Source: Patescibacteria group bacterium (GTDB taxonomy: Bacteria; Patescibacteriota; Doudnabacteria; UBA920). From it: a stretch of 37,150 bases of DNA. Below are positions 30,883 to 37,150 of the stretch, one piece after another. The position numbers and the translations under genes were made by a program. The notes beneath the pieces were generated by a model. It saw only the letters and a list, made by a program, of their open reading frames with translations, did no database searches and was not told the origin of the DNA. The stretch spans positions 1-37,150 of the forward strand of contig JAMDAY010000018.1 in assembly GCA_023484515.1 (NCBI GenBank). Direction: 5' to 3'. Numbering within the stretch: position 1 is the first letter of the stretch; every line of letters starts with the position of its first letter.

Positions 30883-33579
30883 ATGCAACTGAAAGAAAAT
30901 CTGCAAGCAAGAAAGGCCAATGCCTTAAGCGAATTGGGGGAGAAAATATTTTTGGACCGTTACGCGCTGAAAGACGTCAAGCGCGCGACTTTGGAAGAAG
31001 GCGACACGGTCGTGGTCATGGTCAACCCCAAAACCGGGCAGCGGGAAATTGGGGCCATTGAATCCATAGACCGGGGCAACCGGCAGGCAATGGTGCGCTT
31101 GCGTGACGGCCAGGTGGAACAGCGGGCGTTTGAACACATAGACAAGCCTTTGGAAGTTTTGCCGGAGCAGATGTTCCAGCGCGTGGCTAAACATATTTCC
31201 AGCGCGGAAAAAACCGGAGAAAAGCGCGCGGAGTGGGAGGAGAAATTCAAGTTTTTAATGGATGACTGGAAATACACGCCGGGCGGCAGGATTTACGCGG
31301 GTTCCGGTTCCAGCAACCTTTCTTTTTACAATTGTTTTGTCATTCCCAACCCGCATGACAGCCGCAACGGGATTTTTGAAACCTTGCGCCAGATGGCCGA
31401 AATAATGTCGCGCGGCGGCGGCGTGGGTATTAACGTATCTTCCCTGCGCCCGCGCTATTCTTACGTAAAAGGCGTAAACGGGCGGTCGTCCGGAAGCGTG
31501 TCCTGGGCTTCGCTTTACAGTTTTGTCACCGGCTTAATTGAGCAGGGCGGCAGCCGGCGCGGCGCCCTTATGCTAATTTTAAACGTTTGGCATCCGGACA
31601 TAATGGATTTTATTAATGCCAAAAAGGAAGCGGGCAAAATAACCAATGCCAATATTTCAGTGGGGATAACCGACGACTTTATGCAGGCGGTCAAGGAAGA
31701 TTTGTCCTGGGACCTGGTCTTTCCGGACACGACCGACCCGCTTTACGAAAAAAATTGGGAGGGGAATTTGGCCAAATGGAAAGAGCAGGGCGGCAAGGTT
31801 ATAAAGCACAAGACCGTGCGCGCCGCGGACATTTGGGACACCATTATTTCTTCGGCCTGGTCCAGCGCCGAGCCCGGGGTCTACTTTATTGACCGCGCCG
31901 CGCATTTTTCCAATTCCTGGTATTTTGCGGATTTGCCCTGTACCAACCCTTGCGGCGAGCAGCCGTTGCCGGCCTGGGGCGTGTGCAATTTGGGCCATGT
32001 GAATTTGGCCAAACACGTAAGCGAGGAAAGCGGAGAGGTGGCGTGGAACGAGTTAAAGCAGACCGTGCAATACGCGGTCCGGTTCCAGGACAACGTGGTG
32101 GACGCGACTCCGTACTTTTTTGAGGAAAACAAGCGCCAGCAAATGTCGGAAAGACGCATCGGCTTGGGTACTATCGGTTTGGCCGAGATGCTGATTAAAT
32201 TAGGTTTGCGCTACGGCAGCGAAGAGGCGGTAAAATTTATTGACAAGCTGTACCAATTTATTTCGGTAACGGCTTATGAAACTTCCGTGGAATTGGCCCG
32301 CGAAAAAGGCCCGTTCCCCAAGTTTGAGGCGGAAAAATATTTGCAAAGCGGGTTTATGAAAGCCATGCCGCAGTACATTCGCGACCTGGTGGCCAAGTAC
32401 GGCATCCGCAACGTGACCATTTTAACCCAGGCTCCCACGGGGTCGGTCGGCACCATGGTCGGTACTTCCACCGGCATTGAGCCGTTCTTTTCCTGGACGT
32501 ATTTCCGGAAGAGCCGTATTGGCGTGCACCAGGAAAAAATTAAAATTGCCCAGCAGTGGGCAGACCAGCATCCCGGGCAGGAATTGCCGAAATTTTTTGC
32601 CACGGCCATGGAGCTTACGCCGGAAGAACACGTGCGCGTGCAGGCCGCAGTGCAGCGCTGGACCGACAGCGCCATTTCCAAAACCGTAAACGCGCCTGCC
32701 GACTACACCGTGGAGCAGACCAAACAGCTTTACACTTTGTTATTTGATTTAGGCTGCAAGGGCGGCACTATTTATCGTGACGGATCGCGTGATGAACAAG
32801 TGTTGGCGACTGACCATAAAAAGTTGGGCAAGGACGCGGCGCAGCAGGTGGAAGCCAAAATGAAAAGCCTGGCGGCCGGATCGGAAGGCGCGGCTGCACC
32901 TGCCGCAGCCAAGCCGCAGGAAGTAATGTCCGTGACCGGCGACAACGTGCAAATTAAATACATCCCGCGCCAGCGGCCCGACATTATGGCCGGCATCACT
33001 TATAAGATGAATACGGCTTACGGCAACCTTTACGTGACCATAAACGAAGACGCGCAGGGGCCGTTTGAGGTGTTTGCCCAAATGGGCAAGGCCGGCGGGT
33101 TCTTTAGCGCGCAGACCGAAGCCATTACCAGGATGATTTCCCTGGCTTTGCGTTCCAACATTGCCATAGAGGAAATTGTGGACCAGCTCAAGGGTATCCG
33201 CGGCCCGGAAGTAAGTTTTAGCGGCGGCCAGGTGGTGTTTTCCCTGCCCGACGCCATTGCCAAAGTTTTGGAAAAGCACTTAAAGCGGGAAGACAAGCAG
33301 TTAAGCCTGGACCTGCCCGCACCTGAAAATCCCAAAGAACTTTTGTCCCCGGATATTCCTCTTAAAGCCAAGGAAGCGGCTATGGTAAAAGAAGAGATCC
33401 GCGAAACCGTGGCCGAAGAAAAAATTAAAACGAATGGAAGCTTAACTTACAAGAAAACGCAAAAAGTTTCCATTGCCAACTTGGGTAACGCGCCGGTCTG
33501 CCCGACCTGCGCCAGCATGATGCTGTTTGCCGAAGGCTGCATGAAATGCGACGTGTGCGGGTATTCCAAGTGCGGCTAG
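30883..33579 (+). CDS. nrdJ: B12-dependent (class II) ribonucleotide reductase
   Basis: This 898-residue enzyme reduces ribonucleotides to deoxyribonucleotides with adenosylcobalamin as radical source. It has C151 (SFYNCFV, one of the redox pair), the active-site loop N355-P-C357-G-E359, the finger-loop TQAPTGSVGTMVGTSTGIEP, a TSCPD-type domain from about 714 (GNLYVTINEDAQGPFEVF), and a C-terminal cysteine tail: C873xxC876, C886, C889, C892, C897. Relative to usual members an extra beta-rich segment of about 60 residues (31-91, DTVVVMVNPKTGQ to RAFEHIDKPL) is inserted in the N-terminal region. A variable Ala-rich linker lies near 660-690. A cobalamin adenosyltransferase gene follows 101 bases downstream, so cofactor and enzyme are made together. 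Confidence 0.96.
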   Translation: MQLKENLQARKANALSELGEKIFLDRYALKDVKRATLEEGDTVVVMVNPKTGQREIGAIESIDRGNRQAMVRLRDGQVEQRAFEHIDKPLEVLPEQMFQRVAKHISSAEKTGEKRAEWEEKFKFLMDDWKYTPGGRIYAGSGSSNLSFYNCFVIPNPHDSRNGIFETLRQMAEIMSRGGGVGINVSSLRPRYSYVKGVNGRSSGSVSWASLYSFVTGLIEQGGSRRGALMLILNVWHPDIMDFINAKKEAGKITNANISVGITDDFMQAVKEDLSWDLVFPDTTDPLYEKNWEGNLAKWKEQGGKVIKHKTVRAADIWDTIISSAWSSAEPGVYFIDRAAHFSNSWYFADLPCTNPCGEQPLPAWGVCNLGHVNLAKHVSEESGEVAWNELKQTVQYAVRFQDNVVDATPYFFEENKRQQMSERRIGLGTIGLAEMLIKLGLRYGSEEAVKFIDKLYQFISVTAYETSVELAREKGPFPKFEAEKYLQSGFMKAMPQYIRDLVAKYGIRNVTILTQAPTGSVGTMVGTSTGIEPFFSWTYFRKSRIGVHQEKIKIAQQWADQHPGQELPKFFATAMELTPEEHVRVQAAVQRWTDSAISKTVNAPADYTVEQTKQLYTLLFDLGCKGGTIYRDGSRDEQVLATDHKKLGKDAAQQVEAKMKSLAAGSEGAAAPAAAKPQEVMSVTGDNVQIKYIPRQRPDIMAGITYKMNTAYGNLYVTINEDAQGPFEVFAQMGKAGGFFSAQTEAITRMISLALRSNIAIEEIVDQLKGIRGPEVSFSGGQVVFSLPDAIAKVLEKHLKREDKQLSLDLPAPENPKELLSPDIPLKAKEAAMVKEEIRETVAEEKIKTNGSLTYKKTQKVSIANLGNAPVCPTCASMMLFAEGCMKCDVCGYSKCG

Positions 33580-33680
33580 GAAAATATATTAACACGGATA
33601 CTGCAAACGTTAGAAAACATTGCCGATTAAAAAAGAACCACCTATTCAAAAAATGATTGAGAGTTTGGAAGTTTGAATTT

Positions 33681-34325
33681 ATGCCCAAAACAAAATCCCA
33701 CAATTTGCCGGTTGGCGGAAAAATGCCGGAAATTTTTTCCGACCAAACCAGGGGTTTGGTTATCTGTTATATTGGCGCGGGCAAGGGGAAGACCAGCGCG
33801 GCCATGGGTTTGGCCGCGCGCGCGGCGGGCAGCGGCAAGAATGTTTATATTTTGCAGTTCGTTAAAGCCAAGCCGGAAACGGGATTCGATGTAAAGAAAG
33901 GCGAATGGCCGCTTTCCAATGAAATTAATTTTTTTACCGAAATTTCATACCCGCGCACTGTTGGCAAAATAGAAACCGAACAGGCGGGCCTGGGGTTTGT
34001 GGGCATTTTGGGTGACGCCAAAGAGAAGCAAACCCATATCCGACAGGCGCTGCAAGGGCTGGAGCGCGCGCGGAACATAATTTTGTCAGGCAATTACGAG
34101 GTGGTAGTTTTGGACGAAATAATTTCCGCGCTGGAGTTAAAGTTAATAGAAGAGCGCGACATTTTGGACCTTATTGCCTTAAAGCCCAAAAATTTGCACT
34201 TGGTATTGACCGGACACAACAAATTCCCTAAAATTATAAAAGCGTGCGACCTGGTTACGGAAATGAAAATGGTCAGGCATCCTTACTACAAAGGCATTTT
34301 GGCGCAGGAGGGGATAGACTACTAA
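33681..34325 (+). CDS. cob(I)alamin/corrinoid adenosyltransferase (CobA/BtuR type)
   Basis: This 214-residue P-loop enzyme (GAGKGKTS at 32-39) has the CobA features NVYILQFVKAKPETG, a long helical middle (HIRQALQGLERARNIILSG), YEVVVLDEIISALELKLI and LVLTGHN, and ends with a tail carrying VTEMKMVRHPYYKGI. It transfers the adenosyl group of ATP to reduced corrinoid to make adenosylcobalamin, the cofactor of the reductase just upstream. The ATG at 33681 is used; a TTG at 33657 would add eight residues. No corrin ring synthesis genes are seen, so it should act on scavenged corrinoid. Confidence 0.93.
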   Translation: MPKTKSHNLPVGGKMPEIFSDQTRGLVICYIGAGKGKTSAAMGLAARAAGSGKNVYILQFVKAKPETGFDVKKGEWPLSNEINFFTEISYPRTVGKIETEQAGLGFVGILGDAKEKQTHIRQALQGLERARNIILSGNYEVVVLDEIISALELKLIEERDILDLIALKPKNLHLVLTGHNKFPKIIKACDLVTEMKMVRHPYYKGILAQEGIDY

Positions 34326-34420
34326 AATTTAGAGATTTAAGATATAAGATATAGGATATAAGATGTAAGATATCTTTATAAATTTCCAATATCAAATAAC
34401 CAATTTCCAATAAATTCCAA

Positions 34421-34861
34421 ATGACAAATTCCAAATTAAAAAAAGTAGGGAAATTACTGTTATTGTCAGCCGTTGTTTTTTTAGCCGCGGGATGCGGGAA
34501 AACGCAGCAGGCAAGCAATCCGCCGTCCGGCCAGCAGCAATTACAGCAGCCCGCCGGGCAGGACCGGGTAAAAATTATCAGCGTTTTCCAGACTGTCCAG
34601 GCTTCCAATTTTAACCAGCCCGGGCCTTATAATATAGAGGAAGGAAAGAGCACTCTGGATTTGCTGAAAACAACGCACCAGGTTGTTGCCAAGTCATACG
34701 GCGACATGGGGGAATTTGTGGAAAGCATAGACGGCATAAAGCCGGACAGTCAACACTTTTGGGCGTTTTATTTAAACGACCAGTCCAGCGACATAGGCGC
34801 TTCATCCTATGTTTTAAAGGATGGGGACAGGGTTGCGTGGAAAATGGAGGCAATAAAGTAG
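34421..34861 (+). CDS. DUF4430-type lipoprotein (transcobalamin-like domain)
   Basis: This 146-residue protein has a lipoprotein signal peptide with lipobox LAAGC (Cys at about residue 25), a Gln/Pro linker and one DUF4430-like domain (about 50-146): GKSTLDLLKTTHQ, SIDGIKPDSQHFWAFYLN, VLKDGDRVAWKME. DUF4430 is related to the C-terminal domain of the B12 carriers transcobalamin and intrinsic factor. Placed after the adenosyltransferase gene and before an ECF-S-like gene, it may be an outer-surface corrinoid-binding protein. The domain and lipobox are visible; B12 binding is inferred. Confidence 0.85.
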   Translation: MTNSKLKKVGKLLLLSAVVFLAAGCGKTQQASNPPSGQQQLQQPAGQDRVKIISVFQTVQASNFNQPGPYNIEEGKSTLDLLKTTHQVVAKSYGDMGEFVESIDGIKPDSQHFWAFYLNDQSSDIGASSYVLKDGDRVAWKMEAIK

Positions 34862-34896
34862 TTTCTACGAAATACTAAAATAACGAAATACGAAAT

Positions 34897-35412
34897 ATGA
34901 TTTACTTGATTATTGCTTTGGCCATAGCGGCACGTTTTATTCCTCATATGCCCAATTTCGCGCCGGTGACCGCGCTGGCAATTTTCAGCGCGGTATATTT
35001 GCCCAAAAAGCAGGCGGTTGCCATACCTTTGGCCGCAAGGCTTGTAAGCGATATTTTCTTGGGATTCTTCCAGTGGCCGTTAATGGTTGCGGTTTACGCT
35101 TCCCATCTAATTGGGGTTCTGTTCGGATTATGGATCAAGCGCACCAAAAATTATCGCTGGATAAAAATAGTCGGTTCCTCCTTGGGCGCTTCAATTATTT
35201 TTTTTGCGGTTACCAACTTCGCCTTTTTCTATCCTTATTATTCCCATAACATTGCTGGAATAATCCATTCCTATATAAACGCCTTGCCGTTTTTGCGCGG
35301 CACCGTGCTGGGGGATTTATCCTACACAACCGCCTTGTTTGGCAGCTATGAATTGGCGCGATATTTGTTGCGGCAAAAGGCAAAAAATCTCTTACCCCAA
35401 AACTCCGCTTAA
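34897..35412 (+). CDS. ECF transporter S-component-like membrane protein (DUF6580-like)
   Basis: This 171-residue protein has five or six hydrophobic segments. The pattern FAPVTALAIFSAVYL and RLVSDIFLGF near the N-terminus matches small substrate-binding S-components of energy-coupling factor transporters (DUF6580 group). S-components capture a vitamin and pass it to a shared EcfT/EcfA module, not present in this window. Its position 35 bases after the DUF4430 lipoprotein gene suggests that the substrate is a corrinoid. It ends in a hairpin whose loop contains the stop codon. Confidence 0.82.
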   Translation: MIYLIIALAIAARFIPHMPNFAPVTALAIFSAVYLPKKQAVAIPLAARLVSDIFLGFFQWPLMVAVYASHLIGVLFGLWIKRTKNYRWIKIVGSSLGASIIFFAVTNFAFFYPYYSHNIAGIIHSYINALPFLRGTVLGDLSYTTALFGSYELARYLLRQKAKNLLPQNSA

Positions 35413-35424
35413 GGCGGAGTTTTG
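35398..35424. terminator. terminator overlapping the ECF-S-like stop codon
   Basis: CAAAACTCCGC (35398-35408) pairs with GCGGAGTTTTG (35414-35424), with the TAA in the loop. The T4 in the right arm and A4 in the left suit use in either direction. Confidence 0.75.
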
Positions 35425-35462
35425 AATTATGCTGACAAAGTAGTCTTTTTTACAATCTGTTG

Positions 35463-35500
35463 TTGTTTCATTGCTGCTCGGCCGAGCAGCAATGAAACAA
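35463..35500. repeat. 38-bp perfect palindrome
   Basis: Bases 35463-35481 and 35482-35500 are exact reverse complements without a spacer (half-site TTGTTTCATTGCTGCTCGG). It lies in the gap between the B12 group and the DUF167 gene. Confidence 0.9.
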
Positions 35501-35553
35501 AGGTTTGGTTTATGTTAAATGGGGACAATCTCGCTTAATTTTGGGTTTTTTTG

Positions 35554-35559
35554 TATAAT
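35554..35559 (+). promoter_or_regulatory. -10 element of the DUF167 gene
   Basis: TATAAT preceded by TTTTTTTG, 28 bases before the ATG. No good -35 is seen, though the upstream region is T-rich. Confidence 0.45.
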
Positions 35560-35586
35560 GTATTTATAGAGAAAAACTTTAAAACA

Positions 35587-35838
35587 ATGAAAATAACCGT
35601 TATTGCCCATCCCAATTCCAAAAAGCCGCGGGTGGAAAAAGATTTGCTCGGGACTTTAAACGTTTACGTCAGCCAGCCGCCTTTGGAAGGCCGCGCCAAC
35701 CATGCGGTATTGGAAGCGCTGGCCGATTATCTCCACGTTAAAAGATCACAAGTCCGGCTGGTGAGAGGAGAGAAATCAAAAATTAAAGTGTTTGAAATTG
35801 AGAGTTGGGGGCCGTCTTCCGGGATAAACAAACTTTAG
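35587..35838 (+). CDS. DUF167/YggU family protein
   Basis: This 83-residue protein has MKITVIAHPNSKK, LNVYVSQPPLEGRANHAVLEALADYL and VRLVRGEKSKIKVFEIE, the full DUF167 pattern. The family is widespread and its biochemical role is not established. The ATG at 35587 is used because the upstream TTG at 35551 overlaps the promoter. Confidence 0.9.
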   Translation: MKITVIAHPNSKKPRVEKDLLGTLNVYVSQPPLEGRANHAVLEALADYLHVKRSQVRLVRGEKSKIKVFEIESWGPSSGINKL

Positions 35839-35941
35839 ATTATAAGATTATGATCATCATCAACCGGTCTTAAGATAGGTAGTCTCGGAAAATAGCTTTC
35901 AATTGCGGGAATTGATGGGAATTAAGACTTAGGCGAATAAA

Positions 35942-37150
35942 ATGTCCAAAAGTAAAATTTTTATTTGGCTTTGCGTGAGTTTCGCCTTGGGGGTGTGGCT
36001 GGCCTCGCGTTTTAATTTGCCCCGCGAATATGTTTACGGGCTTTTGGCTTTTGCTTCAACCATTCTAGTGCTGGCCGTGTTGGCCGCCCGGCATGCCGCG
36101 TCATTGGCCGCGGTTTTTTTATTGGCGGCTTGTTTAGGGGCGCTGCGCTTGCAGGCGTCCCAAATTCCCAATGAATTTTCGGATTTGTTTGGGGCCAAGC
36201 AGCGACTGGAAGGTTATGTAGTGGAGGACCCGGACATCCGCCCCGAAAAGCAAATGGTAACATTCCGCCCCAAGGGATACGGCCAGAACGTCTTGGCTAC
36301 GCTGCCTTTGACCCAGGAATATTTTTACGGCGACTGGATAGTGGCCGAAGGCAAAGTGGCGGAGCCGAAAAATTTTGAGGATTTTGACTACCAGAAATAT
36401 CTGGAGCGTTTTAACGTTTACGCTACCATGTCGTATCCGAAAATTTTAATATTAAAAAGCCACCAGTTAAATCCGGTCAAGGAAAATCTGTTAAAAATAA
36501 AGCACGCCTTTGCCCAAAGGATTTCCAATTTTTTAAACGAGCCGCAGGCCAGCCTGCTTATGGGCATTTTAATCGGCGCCAGGAAAACTTTACCGCAAAA
36601 TGTGGTTGATAATTTTAACGCCACGGGCGTTTCCCACATAATCGCCATATCCGGGTATAACATTAGCATTATCATTAAAGCCTTGGAATATTTAGCCAGA
36701 CTGCTGGGCAGGAAAATGAGTTTTTGGCTGTCTTTACTGGTTATTGCGGGGTTTGTTATAGTTTCCGGGGCTTCGGCTTCGGTAATCCGCGCGGCTATTA
36801 TGGGCGGTTGCCTGCTTTTGGCCTTTTACATTGGCAGGCAGTATTCCATTTCCCCGATTTTGTTTTTTTCCGCTTTCGTGATGCTGTTGCTGAATCCGAA
36901 AATTCTGTATTGGGACATTAGCTTTCAGTTGTCTTTTGCGGCCACGGCGGGAATAGTATATTTTTCCCCGCTGCTGGAAACGGCAACGGCAGGCTGGCCT
37001 GGCCTGCTGAAAACCAAAGACATCTTTTTAACGACCATGGCCGCCATTGTCGTGACGTTGCCCCTTATCTTGCTATATTTCGGCCGCTTGAGCCTGGTGG
37101 CGCCGGTTACCAACATCTTACTGCTGCCTTTTATACCGTTTACCATGCTG
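35942..37150 (+). CDS. comEC: competence protein ComEC (3' partial)
   Basis: The frame runs from the ATG at 35942 to the right edge without a stop (403 codons). It opens with membrane segments (FIWLCVSFALGVWLA and two more), continues into an OB-like DUF4131 region (RLEGYVVEDPDIRPE; YGDWIVAEGKV; FDYQKYLERFNVYA) and then the ComEC membrane domain: LLMGILIGARKTLPQ, TGVSHIIAISGYNISI, VIRAAIMGG, PKILYWDISFQLSFAATAGIVYF. ComEC is the channel that imports single-stranded DNA. With dprA earlier in the window it points to natural transformation. Confidence 0.93.
   Translation, partial: MSKSKIFIWLCVSFALGVWLASRFNLPREYVYGLLAFASTILVLAVLAARHAASLAAVFLLAACLGALRLQASQIPNEFSDLFGAKQRLEGYVVEDPDIRPEKQMVTFRPKGYGQNVLATLPLTQEYFYGDWIVAEGKVAEPKNFEDFDYQKYLERFNVYATMSYPKILILKSHQLNPVKENLLKIKHAFAQRISNFLNEPQASLLMGILIGARKTLPQNVVDNFNATGVSHIIAISGYNISIIIKALEYLARLLGRKMSFWLSLLVIAGFVIVSGASASVIRAAIMGGCLLLAFYIGRQYSISPILFFSAFVMLLLNPKILYWDISFQLSFAATAGIVYFSPLLETATAGWPGLLKTKDIFLTTMAAIVVTLPLILLYFGRLSLVAPVTNILLLPFIPFTML

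Overview
The window looks like a chromosome segment of a reduced-genome bacterium of the Candidate Phyla Radiation (Patescibacteria), most likely a parcubacterium-like lineage. The signs are a class II (B12-dependent) ribonucleotide reductase next to NrdR, a cobalamin adenosyltransferase, a DUF4430-type lipoprotein and a small ECF-S-like membrane protein; a 1457-residue orphan protein upstream of ftsZ; many core genes without a Shine-Dalgarno sequence; a divergent HisRS-like protein; and a CCA-encoding tRNA gene. The assignment is inferred from gene content. No 16S rRNA is present.

Layout. 1-2000: 3' part of a class I isoprenoid synthase-like gene, a 38-codon ORF and an orphan OmpR-type response regulator. 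2000-4600: accessory region with a tyrosine recombinase carrying a C-terminal zinc ribbon, two small orphan genes and strong hairpins. 4700-11200 (minus strand): CapA-like metallophosphatase, DprA, peptidyl-tRNA hydrolase, Der GTPase and an LCP envelope protein. A promoter facing away from dprA leads into what looks like an unannotated structured RNA (about 7309-7545). 11460-16800 (plus strand): tRNA-Val(CAC), signal peptidase I, a HisRS-like protein, HIT protein, ribosomal protein S21, YqeY-like protein, FtsA and a small ArsR-like regulator flanked by palindromes. 16880-19350: two adjacent putative cell-wall enzymes (M15/DUF5715-like and lytic transglycosylase), both with twin-arginine-type N-termini. 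19490-22470: two secreted/membrane orphan proteins of unusual codon use behind long structured 5' leaders. 22500-29650: a small orphan, the 1457-residue protein, FtsZ and a small membrane protein. 29950-35410: the nrdR-nrdJ-adenosyltransferase-DUF4430-ECF-S group. 35590-37150: a DUF167 protein and the 5' part of comEC.

How the genes fit together. The nrdR to ECF-S-like group reads as a self-contained way to capture corrinoid, adenosylate it and use it for dNTP synthesis, with two NrdR-box-like palindromes placed on the promoter. FtsA, FtsZ, CapA, LCP, signal peptidase and the two wall enzymes form a division and envelope set, and DprA plus ComEC point to natural DNA uptake. Non-coding structure is dense: an 83-bp near-identical inverted repeat 8.6 kb apart, three copies of a short REP-like palindrome, a symmetric four-half-site array before ftsA, a 38-bp perfect palindrome, and three long structured leaders, two of which share a hairpin-plus-Shine-Dalgarno arrangement.
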